Shown: in pieces, positions 32,289 through 43,660 of the stretch | How positions within the stretch are numbered: position 1 is the stretch's first letter | Layout of the letters: the number at the start of each line of letters is the position of its first letter | Origin: Podospora bellae-mahoneyi | Taxonomy: Eukaryota > Ascomycota > Sordariomycetes > Sordariales > Podosporaceae | NCBI RefSeq assembly: GCF_035222275.1 | Contig: NW_026946359.1 | Span: forward strand, 6,820,001 to 6,884,000 | Direction of reading: 5' to 3' | DNA length: 64,000 nucleotides | Position numbers and translations under genes: made by a program | The notes under the pieces: model-generated | Seen by the model: only the letters and a program-made list of their open reading frames with translations | Database searches by the model: none | Told to the model about the DNA's origin: nothing

Positions 32289-32621
32289 GAAAAGGGAAGA
32301 TCGGAAGGGAATAGGGAATTGGTCGAGCTGTGGGGAAAGACCAGCAGGGTGACAAACATGCAGATCAAGAGACGGCGAAGGATGCTCAAGCCGGCACGGA
32401 GATGAGGCTGGTAAAGACACTGTGAAGCGGATAGAGAAAATAAATAGTACACACAAGAAATCTATGGGGTATGTGCTTAGCGAGAGGTTGAAGAGACGCT
32501 GGTGTTGTTGATGCGGCACACTGTTGGATGGAAATAATGGCAGTGTAAAACAAGTTAATATAGGATGGCATGCCGAAGCAACGTCTTCAACAAGCTTCGA
32601 AAGATAGTTTGGTGGGCGTTT

Positions 32622-32703
32622 GAAAAAAAATAAAAAAAAATAAAAAATAACAAGATTAAAAAAAAGTAAACAAATAAATAAAGTAAAAAAAAATAAAATA
32701 ATC
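32622..32703. repeat. A-rich tract (AAAAAAAT-type periodic runs)
   Basis: This low-complexity tract of A runs separated by T, C or G lies in the convergent intergenic region. With the T-rich tract it could form a long imperfect inverted pair. Confidence 0.85.
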
Positions 32704-33571
32704 AAGAAGCCTATCCCTGGTTTAAAAAGGTGTGAGTTGATAGTTAGTAACACATGTTTTGATTGAAACCAGGACACCGGTACAAGATGAGCCTCTCGGG
32801 ACATACGAGGGGTTGCAGTGAAAGGCGATGGACACATCAAGAATGGCGATCAGTGTGGACTGGTGTGCTGGTGGTTCTCAGGCTCGCAAGATATGAAATC
32901 GTCCAAGGTTGCAAGCAAAGAGTTTTTCCACACAAATGCGTCTTTCAGTTTCCATCCCTCGCTATGACTATGAAGTATGCTCGCTGCTGCTGTCGCCCGC
33001 CCCTTTCCCCGACCATCTCACCGCACTCATGCCCTCCCCTTCACCCGTCCATCCTCTCCTTTTCCGCTGACTTCTTGATTACCTAACCTACAATAAATAG
33101 TACACAAACAACCCTCTTGACAAAACACCGAGAGTGACAACAGAAAGAAAGCGATGCTAAACTCTCTGTCCCCGTCATGAAACAATACTATAACAAGAAA
33201 AAATGTCTGGCGAAGCTTGCCACCGAACAATCCATAGCACCCGAGGGTGGACGTAGAAATATAAAATAAAAAAACAACCGAGAACTGACAGGAAAATGAT
33301 CCTATATACTGGGTTTGTTCACCACCGAAGTTTGAGGGTAGTACTGTACTTTTTCGTCGTCCAATAAAAGACAAATCCCTTTTTTTTTTTGGCCCCTTTG
33401 TTGACAGAAACTCGAAAGAAAAACGCAAGAATTTTGCTCTGGTTTGATGGTTTGTTGTGTTGTATAAAAGTTCACACTCATTGTTGTGAAACTTCTGGGT
33501 ATCATAAACACCTCCACTTCCCCCCCCCCAAACTCTTCCTTTCTTCCTTTTTGGATTGGTTACCGCCCTGC

Positions 33572-35803
33572 TCATCTCGGATTACCCCCTCCTCGCGTGG
33601 GTAGTTCAAAGTCTGGATTGGAATTAAGAAGTAGATCGGCAGGGCGGGGACCGTTATTCCCAACTGGTCGCCGGGGTATCATTTGCGGCATCTCTGGTGG
33701 TGGCTGCCACCGAGGGTTGATCCCGCGCTGCGATATAGACGTGAAGTTAGACCGCTCAGATTCGGCCGGGCTGCGGGCGCCTTGGGGAATGTCCTCGTAT
33801 GAATTAGCCAACTGTAGGGGCTGCAGAGGAGGTGTTCTTGGCCGGGGTGAATTACTAGCTGCGGGAGGCGCAGGCTCGGCGAAGCGAGGGTCCACATCCT
33901 CGTAGTACTCACTAGGGGCCGGTCTTAGCCCTGGGTTTGCTTGCTGCTGTTGTGGAGGTTGGAGGTTAGGGCCAGGACCGCCCCTGAGATCAACAGGTGG
34001 CCGGGTGGAAACAGCTGTAAGTGGTGACGGGGTCCTGACCGGATTCTGATTCCAGGCTTGCCTAGGTGGGACATATGCGGTGCTGGACAAAGAGGTTACT
34101 ATGGCAAGGCCGTAGTAAGGGGTGGTGCATCGAGGAAGCAACTTACTCATCCTGGCTATATCTGCTGGCGTCGCTGACATACGTGTCATGTCTCGCCCTT
34201 GGTGATAACCTCGCCTGCTGCATGGCTAACATACCCGCAACATCGGAATCGCTATCCCGGATTCCATATTGTCCCACCCCACGGTTGCTACCCGTCGCAT
34301 CCATCTCCACGGCCTTGGTGGGAATGCCATCGTCGATTCCTGGGAGCGGTGGTGGCGACTCTGCCCTGGGAAGGCTGTCGCGGTTGTTGGGGTTGTAAGC
34401 ATTGTATCCTCCAGCCGACACATTCGAGGCCGATCTGCTGACATATCCAGGCGCGGACGGCGGACCTGGTGATGGCTGCCGGGCATCATATGGGACTGGC
34501 CCGGGCCCGTATGGACCTGCTGGTGATGGTCTTCTGTCGTAAGGCCCGGGAGTTCCCCGATAGCTTGGCGGAAGAGGCCGTCCACCGCCACCCCGTGGTG
34601 GCGGTGGACCATACCCACCCCTGACACTCGGCGGAGTGCCGTGACCACCACGGCCCTGCGGACCGCCATACCCCCCGCGCCCTCCTCCTGGTGATGGCCC
34701 ATATCCATTGTAACCACCCCTGCCGGGCCCCGGGTATCCTCCGCGACCTCTGTAGCCTCCTGGAGGACCTCCGCCTCTCACTCTCGAATTCATCCGTTCG
34801 TAAGAGGGTGCCCTCATAGGATACCCGTCAGTACCAGGCGAGGGATCAGCATAACCTCGCGAACCCGGGGTGTTGGTCATGGACCTTTGTGCCGTGATGT
34901 CCGACGGATTAGGACCTGTATCGTTGACATAAGTGGTCGAGGCATCTGTCGCGTAGTTGTTGTTTGGGGATCGGTCAGTCGGGCTCATCGAGGTGAGCGG
35001 CACCCTCTCATCACTGCTTCGATCATCCTTCTTCTCGAATGAAGCAAATTCGGGGAGGGCGTCTGGTCTTCCGTTGGCACCGCTGAGCATCGGGACAGTA
35101 GGCTGCTGGGGTGCAGGGCTAGTGGACACAGGAGGAGCCTGTTGCAACTGCCGATTATAGTAGTTCTCTCCACTCATCTCTGCATTTTCTGCGATGCGCT
35201 GCTTCCTGGCCTTTCTGCTAACGATCGTCCTACGCATAGCACACGAAACCAGCCCGCTGATGGCAACCAAAACGGTAGCAGCCAGAACGATGTAGGACCC
35301 CCACGCCATGTGCGGCACGAAGAGGAGCACATCGACCAGGAAGCTCAAGAGGCAAACCAGGAAGGTGAAGATGCCAAAGATGAACAAGGCTAACAAGTAT
35401 CGACCCGAGTGAGCCGGGCTATGCAAGTGGGCAACCACAGCCAAGACGAACATGATCAGTGTCAGAAGCGCGGCGACCGGGTGGATGACGAGAAGAGTGG
35501 TCAGGGTAGTTCGCGTCCCCGCGGGGATGTCAAAGCCATCGGCGCTGAGTTGTTCTGAGTCGAGATGGTTAGCAACCGCGGTATTGCCAACAACCGTACG
35601 ACATGATAACACTTACGAACATCGTAGCCGATCTCTATAGGGGTGCAGCTCCCGCCATTGCAAAAACCAAAAACTCCAAAGTCAACGCCCATCCATTGAC
35701 CCAGCGGAATAGCGCTGATAATCGGAGCCGACAAAGACGAGAGGAGCAGTAGACAGAATGCCGCGAAGAGAAGCACCGACAACGGTGTCGCAGGTCGCAG
35801 CAT
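33572..35803 (-). CDS. palI: pH-response regulator PalI/Rim9
   Basis: Exons 35803-35617, 35554-34147 and 34082-33572 (introns of 62 and 64 bp, both with GTAAGT donors) give 701 residues. Topology fits Rim9/PalI: a first hydrophobic segment at about 7-30, an extracellular loop with GFCNGGSCTPIEIGYD holding the conserved Cys pair, and three more segments at about 80-106, 114-140 and 145-167. The first junction gives GYDVQQLSADGFDIPAGTR, where the loop motif crosses the splice site. The cytosolic tail of over 500 residues is disordered, with an RGG/GY-rich block at about 340-450 and Pro/Arg-rich ends. PalI assists the plasma-membrane sensor PalH in sensing alkaline pH, upstream of PacC. The long tail is normal for filamentous fungi; yeast Rim9 is much shorter. 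Confidence 0.92.
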
Positions 35804-38648
35804 GTTGACAGCGAGCTCCAGGCGAGAGGACCGTGAAAGTGGTGCAAGGTGAGATTGCCAGCGCCGTCAAGACGCGGCAGGTCAGAGCGAGGTTCGATTC
35901 CTCAGTTGAACCACCGAGTAGTATGAGCGGCTGAAGGGAGTGTGATGCTCAAGGATCGTGGGCGCATACGGTCGGTCCGATACATGCGAAGGAATTGGTC
36001 GAGACTGTAGCGAACGTGGGTGTGCTGTGCAGTAGCAGAGTTGGCAGTTCGTTCATCGGCGGCTCATTGTTGGCGACGATTGATTTCGGCAAAGTCCAGC
36101 AAGTCGTCGCGCGCGGCGCTTGGTGGTCCGTCCAGCAGTTTTTTTTCTTCTTTTGTTGAAGAGATAGGATGGGATGGCGGCGGGGTGCTGTCGCTCTTCG
36201 ATTCTCTCGAGATCCGGAGCCGATCTAGTTCGCGATTTCCCAGCAAAGGGAATACATTGACATTGGCGACGACGAGTTGCACACACAGCGCGATGCGAAG
36301 CACTGGTGGTGAGGTGACGGGGGGAGCGCAATTGGAAGCGGGAAATGGGGGGTGGGAAAATCGTTAGGGGGTCGAGCCTGGGCCACTTGCCCGCTGCAAG
36401 CATGTGGGGAACAGCGAGCACGCACACCTAGCTCTTGGCTGGGATGGCCTCGCCGTACCTGGCTTCGAGGCGCAGCTTCTGCGTAATTACCACTGAAGAA
36501 TCTTCACCACATCACGGGCATTCCACGCTTGATGCGATACACATGAGATTGCGATGTACTTTGAGGTCGTCCGAGCCCTCTGCAAACTTGGAGACACCTG
36601 CTCGCCTGCATCTGATATCACTTCCCGCTCCGGAGCCCCCAGAACGAACAACCCGGGGCCCTCTTCATCAGTGTCGCCAGTGCATGGACTGGTCCAATCC
36701 GCGCGGTGGTTGACAAACACTCCACAACAGTGTCTGTGTATCTTACACGGTGCAATTGAAGCATCTCACAGCCTTCCTTGGGCGGCGGGACGTCAAACTC
36801 AGCCAGTGGCCTGCGGTATGAGCAGCCTACAGCCGCCGGAATCATGATCCGCTCTTCCTCAGGCCCCCACCTCGTCCGCCGGGTCTCCCTCTGTCGTCCC
36901 GAGAGAGGCAGAAGTAGACTCGGAGCACTGCTTCCTTGACTCCTACTTTTCTCCAAGAATCCTCACCCGCAGCGAGCCCGTCAGTCTGGCTCTGGCGAGT
37001 GGCTGGTTCATTCCATATTCTCAGGTCTACAGGTTCCCGTGGCTTTGGGTTGCGCGAACTGGATCGGGAAGGTCATTCCCGTGAGCTGCTGGATCTGGCT
37101 ACAGGCACATGGCACGCTTCTGCAGGACCGCCGACGCAATAAAAACCTCGCTTTGCATGGTGGTTCGGAGCACACGGTCATGAAATGCAAGAATACCGGG
37201 AAACAACAGCACAAGCCCAGGCGTCCTTGCAGGATGGCACCATGGCGGGAGCTTTGCGGGACGACGCAATCATTGGACGAGACGCCCCAACTCACTACCT
37301 GACGCAGCTCGAGTCTCACAACCAGGCTTTTCTGGGAGCCGAACAAAGCCCGTGATGGCAACAAAAGGCCACCGCCAGCTCAGCAGGAGAGAGCAGGCGA
37401 GTCAGGATATGAGCATCGAGTTGACGTTTGGCTCAGACGGCGCCAAAATCAAAAAAAATCCAAACATGGGGGTCATGGTCAAGACGAGGCCTCGTCTGTG
37501 GCCGTAACCTCACGCAAGAGGAACGTCACGGCGACGAGCCTTTATCAGTCGCTGGTGCCGCGGCCAATTTCCGGCATTCTCTCTCCCTCCTCGCTCATTT
37601 CTCCTTGTCTCCCACACTCGTTCGCCATTCTTGCAGTCAGGGTTGCAATCCGCTACGGCTGCTGGCCCTGATTTGGCTACACAGTTTTAAACCGGGATGT
37701 TACGTCGGGATTCCGTGAACAATCCGTGAGGGCTTCTGGACCCCAAAGGACTGCTGTATCAAGCTTCACCAAGCTTCGTCAGGCAGCTATCACCAACCGC
37801 AAACACTGTCGCATTGTTTTCAGCCCCATGGTCCGCCACTTGTGAACCCGGGCTGGCACCCAAAGAGGGCAAGGGAGAAGTTGTCGCCAGCTTGTTAGGG
37901 GATACCTCCGCCCTCACTAGTTCTGGGCAGCCGTATTGGTACCGCGTTATCTTAGTTTCAGAACAAGCTTCATGGCAGGTCCACACATCCACATCTCAGA
38001 TGCAGATAGCTCCACGTACGGATCCCTGACTGCTTTGATATCCCCAGATCTTCTTCTTTCAACCGGAGGTATCAAGGAACAAAAGAATTAATACTGCGAG
38101 TCAGCAAGACGCGTACAATGCCTATTAATCTACAGCCCTTTCCAATAAAAACAGAGCTTTTTACCCATTTTTTTACGCCTATGAACTATCTGTTAAAGCT
38201 CATCAATTGTTTTGTAGAACATGTTGATTATTTTGAGGCCTATCATCAAAGTTCGATTATCATCGACATCAGAAACATCCATCATCATTGAGCAGGTGCC
38301 GTAATCCTTTCTCAAGACCAAAGATTGCCAGAGATCATTGTCGGCACCTGCTAGGTAACCCCGATCGGCGTCGGAGACACTACAGATAACACGGGGCAAG
38401 TGGTCGGAGGAGGCGGCAAAAAGCGGGCCAAGCTCGATCGGCATCGGAGGGACTTGAGAGCTTGGCCTTGCTTGCTTGTCAGTCGTCATCGACAAGTCTC
38501 ACGAGCAACCTCAGCCGTCTCGACACCTTGTTCAGCTCGACAGCTCTGGAAACAACACAATGAATGGCGCAGCTGGTGGCTTCAATATCTGAGAATTAAA
38601 CCACAGAAAAGAAATCATCCTATTTCTCGCCAGCGCGCCCAGCGCATC
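35804..38648. other. 2.8-kb divergent region between PalI and the ABC1-family kinase
   Basis: I see no gene. 35804-36430 has leader character for PalI on the minus strand, including short T/A runs at 36139. 36430-38200 has no coding signal on either strand; frames there are short and compositional. A-rich, AT-richer sequence at 38040-38240 stands out from the surroundings. 38400-38648 is the leader of the kinase gene. Confidence 0.45.
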
Positions 38649-40761
38649 ATGTGGCGCCATGGCCTCGCCGGCAGCACAGCCGGCAGCCGCCTCCATCTGT
38701 CTGCCACCATCACGGGAACACGAACGGCAATAACCTCAGCTCAGCCACTGCGCTTGCCACGCCCCTGGCGAACAATCGTCACCTCACCATCACATCGCCG
38801 ACCCCTCCACCCTTCATCCGGTCCCTTCGAGCCCCTCCGACCCCCCTCCCCCTCCTCGCTCGGCGCCCCCCGGGCCGCCAGATCGTACCCCCGGGCCGAA
38901 AAATACCTCCGCCGCCTCCTCGTCATCTCTGCGCTCCTCGGCGCCGGCTATCTAGTAGACTCCCAAATCTACGCCTCCGGCATAGCCCGCTCCCTCCGCA
39001 CCTTTGGCACCGGCCTCCTAGTAGCAGCCGACTACAAGCTCAACTTCCGGCCTCACCCCATCCCTATAATCGGCTCTAAATCCGGCATCCCCGAGCTCCA
39101 CCGCCGCAGCGCGGAGCGCATGTCCGACTTGCTACGGCACAATGGCGGGCTGTACCTCAAGATCGGGCAGGCAATCGCCATGCAGAGTGCTGTCTTGCCG
39201 CCGGAGTTCCAGAAGATGTTCGCGAGGATGTTTGATGATGCGCCGCAGGATGAGTGGGAGCTGGTGGAGAAGGTGATTAGGGATGATTTTGGGGGCAGGT
39301 CGGTAGAGGAGGTTTTTGGGGTGGATTTCACGGGGCGGGATGAGAGCAAAGGTGTTATGGAGAAGACTGCGAGGGCGAGCGCGAGTGTGGCGCAGGTTCA
39401 TTGGGCGAGGTTGCCGGATGGGAGGGAGGTGGCGGTCAAAATTCAGAAGCCCGAGATTGAGAGGCAGATTGGGTGGGATCTGTGGGCTTTCAAGTGAGTT
39501 CTTTGCTGTTTTTGGATAGCGGTGGTGCTGACGGCCGGTTGGTAGGGTCGTGATGAGGGTATACACCTGGTGGTTCGACCTGCCAATGTACTCCATGGTC
39601 CCCTTTGTCAGCGAGCGACTGAAACTCGAAACCGACTTTGAAAACGAAGCCCGCAACTCGGAAGTCATGCGCGAGCTCATCAACGACGAGCCCGCTCTCA
39701 GAGGAAGAGTTTACATCCCCCGGGTATACCCCGAACTCTCCTCCAAGCGTGTCCTCACGACCGAATGGATCGAGGGCGTCCGGTTCAACGACAAGTCCGA
39801 CCTCACCCGCCCCTGGCGAGGCGGTCACGGGAACTACACCCCAGGCGTCCACGGCGAGCAGCTCCCTTCTCCAGACATGCCCTCCCTCCGCGCCGCCCTC
39901 CGCCAGAACCCGGACCGGCAACGGCTCAAACCCGAGCGCAGCTCCTGGCGCGGACCCAACCTCACCGGCGGGCTAGGCGTCTCCCCCAAGGACGTAATGA
40001 CCACCATCGTTGATCTATTCTCGGCCCAGATTTTCAAGTTCGGCGTCGTCCACTGCGACCCTCACCCAGGCAACATGTTTGTCCGCCGGCTCCCCAACGG
40101 AAAGCCAGAGCTGGTCCTCATCGATCACGGGTTATACGTCTACATGTCTGACCAGTTCAGGCACGACTACGCCTCCTTCTGGAAGGCCCTCATGACGTTT
40201 GACAACGCCAAGATCGTCCAGATCGCATCAGGTTGGGGGGTGAAAGGCGCGGAGATGTTTGCCTCGGCCACACTGATGCGGCCGTACGAAGGAGGCGAAA
40301 ACAAGGTTCAGGAGGAGTTCCTCAAGGCTATGAAGGCCAGGTCGCCGAGCGAGAGGAATTACGAGATGCAGAGGAGGATGAAACAAGGAATAAGGGACAT
40401 GCTGGCCGACGAGGAGAAGTGGCCGAAGGAGTTGATCTTTATCAGCAGAAACATGAGGATTGTGCAAGCCAACAACGCCAACATGGGGAGCCCCGTGAAC
40501 AGGATCAAGATCATGGGCGTCTGGGCCAGCAGGAGTCTGTGGCAGGATAAAGGGTTGGGGTGGAGGGAGAGGGTGGGAAATGCGTGGAGGCATTTGCTTT
40601 TCAAAGGGGTTTTGTGGGCGAGCGATGCCGTCTGGTGGTTCTTTCGGGTGAAGCAGCTGCTGGGGAGGGGAGGGGGAATGGAGGACGAGGTGGAGGTGAA
40701 GATGAGGGAGCTGGCGAGGGAGATGGGGATTGAGTTGCAGCATGATGTTTTTGCGGGGTGA
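38649..40761 (+). CDS. MCP2: Mitochondrial ABC1/UbiB-family atypical kinase, Mcp2 (Cqd2)/ADCK1-like
   Basis: Exons 38649-39493 and 39546-40761 (52-bp intron, GTGAGT donor, GTAG acceptor) encode 686 residues. MWRHGLAGSTAGSRLHLSATITG begins a basic, Ser/Thr-rich presequence. A hydrophobic stretch at about 88-105 (LLVISALLGAGYLVDSQIYASG) may anchor it in the inner membrane. Family motifs are KIGQ at 171-174, the Ala/Ser loop ARASASVAQVH, the ATP Lys264 in AVKIQ, the catalytic HCDPHPGN at 451-458 and D475 in IDHGLY. The VHCDPHPGN/IDHG pattern and the sequence following it fit the Mcp2/ADCK1 branch more than Coq8. Yeast Mcp2/Cqd2 affects coenzyme Q distribution and mitochondrial lipid homeostasis. 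Between TEWIEG and the next helix is a roughly 60-residue Pro/Arg-rich insertion (TRPWRGGHGNYTPGVHGEQL onward), outside the usual core. Confidence 0.88.
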
Positions 40762-43660
40762 GAGGTTGGGGTTCTGGGGAATAAGGAACAGGAAAGGGAA
40801 CACGGAACTGAAGGCTGAGAAGGCGATGCATCATATGAACAGCAGGAAGACAGATACAGGGCCAAGCATCAGGTGGGGTGGTTGGATTTGGTGTGTTATC
40901 ATGAAGCTAGAAACTGATACCCCCCTTTGGCGTCTGGGAAGGAGACTTGTAGCAAGGAAGCAGGGAGGCCGCCAGGTTATTCAGTTGTGATGGGAGTCAC
41001 AAAAGACAGAACTAGGTATGTATGATATACATGAGAGAGGATGTAGAGCGTGCGTCGCAACGCACCGCATCGCATCGCATAGCATCGCGTCCACACTTCC
41101 GACGGGCCTGCCTCTTTACGTGAGTTGGTCTCTTGGTTCGAGACTTTGGCCACTATTTATTTTCCCCACCTATGCAAACACTGTCTGTGTCCACGACGCT
41201 GCGAGACAGACTGGATCTATGCGGAGAGACCAGTACTGTCTGAGCCGGTCGGTTCGTCCGTCGCTGCTAGAAGGCCAGAAACGAAACACACTAGCTACAG
41301 GATAGAGCTTGCAACTTTTATTGCTGGCAGCTACTAGAGAGTTTCATGTGGCCACGGTCCTCCATTCCACTCTCTTATCTCTCGAGCACGTATACCGCTG
41401 AACAGAGTCATCAACCGTTGGACCACGGCGAACGAGATGCGTCCTTCGCACCCGCATATCTTCAACAGACCGAACACCCAAATCTAGCTTAGCGCCCAGC
41501 CCCATGACCCTCCAATGTCGAAAGAGTGGGTCGGGTTATGCTGTCTAAGTCTGAAACACACCAAATCCCGATCTCACCTCTTCTCCACAAGCCGGATCCT
41601 GCCCCGTTCAGGGCTGTCCTGGCTTTTTGGAGTTGGGCGGACCGTTTCTCTCTTCACGTGGCTTGTGGAACTCGATTCTTTCCTTCTTCCAGGCCGTGCC
41701 CTCTATCAGAATATCGACGGTTGTGTGACAGCAAAAGCATGCTGTCTGAACGGGTTGTTGCATGGGCTGATCAGCGGTGATGCGTAGACGCCCTTGGTTG
41801 TGTATCGTCGAGAAGCAAGCATCGGCCAGAGGCCTTGGATCTGAAGCCTGGTTGATGAAGAAACGGAACGCGCATGGAAGCATGCTGGGGGTGGTTCCGG
41901 ACATGTGATTGGCTGCTTCGACTGGCGACCTCAGCCATTTAGACCCTGCAGTTTAAAGGAGGCGGGGTGTTACTTTGATATTTCCCAGTGTCGGCGTTCT
42001 GTTGGATTGTCACCAAAGATTGTCCAAGAGTAGCGAAAAGGCTAGGTGACATTTAGCGATCGTCTAATGTCTGTCGACGGCATGGACGAGATGATGGGGT
42101 CAGATATAGCGCGGGGTGCAGCGTCATGGCCGTCCGGTCTCTTGCCCGGATGAGACACGCAGGAAAGGGGTTCATCCAGGACCTTGGTGAGAGCAGCGAA
42201 CTGATCATCTGAATACTCGGCAACGACCTTCGAATGGTCCTTTCGAACTGCCCAGGTCTGAACCAAGCGTGTTTAGGTGGCAGCAGGTTTCCAGTGTGGC
42301 CGGATCCATCTGTTTTAGCTGTCCCCCCCCTCCCCCCCTGCTCTTATTTGCAGTACCGCGGGTGCAGGTACCATCAGCCAATCTCTTCCATCTTCGGACT
42401 TTATTTTTTTTCTCTTTGCGCGCTTCTGATGAACAGGTGCCGTCCTCTTCTTCTTTCCAACGCCCCTCGGTTTCCCTAGAAGGACCGTCGCTGCATCACA
42501 TTCGTCCTACGAGTCCTGGAAGGCTGTTTATCGCCCGACTTGTTGTCTTCGACCGCTTCACCCCTTTTTGTTTGCCTCCCCCGCCGTTTGTATCTGTACA
42601 CTCGGCTTGTCGTTCCTTTTTTCCGCGTGAGCAAGTCTCCACTACCGACCTACCATATCCAAGCGCGTGCCGCCGAGCACCTGTGTCTCCGTGAGAGTTG
42701 TGGCCGCTGTATCGCCATCGAAGCCCCGGGTTTTGATGAGAGGGTTGGTGTAAGTCTGAGTTCATCTTATAACGTCATATCATATCAGGTGGGACTGGTC
42801 GGGTTTGAGAAACGGATGCGCCGTCAGGCTGTTTGCGACAAGTGGAGGGGGACGAGGAGCAGGGTGTTGCTGGGAAGCTGTTCCTAGCGACAACCTAACC
42901 TATCCACCATCAACGACATGAAGAGCATCGTCGCAACCAAATCGCGGGGTAACAAGTGGTGGTTCCACTGGCGCATAGATACGCGCAGCAGTTGGGAACT
43001 GTCGATTCGGAACTGTCAATTGGGAGCTGTCAATTGGGGAACCGAAGATGTGAACAAGAAAGTGTGAAATGTGTTTTGATGCTGACAGGCACCTCGCCAG
43101 AAGCTCTGCACCCTTCCCCCAGGGACATCGAGTGTTTGTTACCCACCCATCACCACACGCTCCCGAAACACTCTTGCCTCTCTCTTTTTGCGACTTCCCT
43201 CAGGACCACCACCTGACACTTTGCCTTTATAGGACAGAGTCACGGTGATCGACAACCAAGCCAAAGCTACGAGTAGCAGGAGCCCTTGACACGCCGCCAG
43301 CGAAACTGTGTTTTGCACTACCTTCGATTCTTACTGTCCTCTTTTTATCAACGCTGTCGACGCCGGTTGCGACCTGCTTCTCAAAAGGTTAGCCGCGACT
43401 CGAGACAGAGTTTGCTTGCTCGCCCCTCCCCCCTTCAAGTTCCAAGCTGATCCGTCCCCATCTACGCCAGGCGTTCCGTCAGAAGCTAATTCTGCGAGCT
43501 CGACCGTGTCCCGGTCCTCGGTAGGTCTTGTCTGCCCACACAGACCAGAACTCACAGCTCGAGAGCAGCTGTGGCTTGCAGCGTCCGGCCCGTTGTGCTG
43601 CTTCCCCCAGCAGCGGACTGGCGAGATAACATTGACTCCCGTCGTCTTTGAAGGAGGCCA
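40762..43660. other. 2.9-kb region: kinase 3' flank and long septin promoter/leader
   Basis: No gene is supported. Short repeats (GCATC type at about 41061-41088; a three-copy 14-bp repeat at 42994-43038) and pyrimidine-rich leader from about 42300 onward are present. The last 400 bp before the septin ATG may include a UTR intron. Confidence 0.45.
42994..43038. repeat. Three tandem copies of a GGRRCTGTCRATT element
   Basis: Copies read GGGAACTGTCGATT, GGAACTGTCAATT and GGGAGCTGTCAATT, placed head to tail with no spacer to speak of. They lie about 620-670 bp upstream of the septin start codon. This could be a regulatory array or chance duplication. Confidence 0.7.

Larger units (their letters stand above)
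32090..33571. other. Convergent intergenic region with opposed T-rich and A-rich tracts
   Basis: 1.5 kb lie between the 3' ends of the zinc-finger gene (+) and PalI (-). A T-rich tract lies at about 32234-32288 and an A-rich tract at about 32622-32703. The rest has 3'-UTR character. No gene is seen. Confidence 0.5.

Noticed and set aside
34226-34717. Long frame antisense to PalI
   Set aside because: It overlaps the Gly/Arg/Pro-rich PalI tail, whose codon composition opens other frames; the sense strand encodes a recognised family.
35860-35930. tRNA-like T-arm (GGTTCGATTCC)
   Set aside because: The T-stem has a mismatch, and no matching acceptor stem, D-arm or anticodon arm lies at the right distance upstream.
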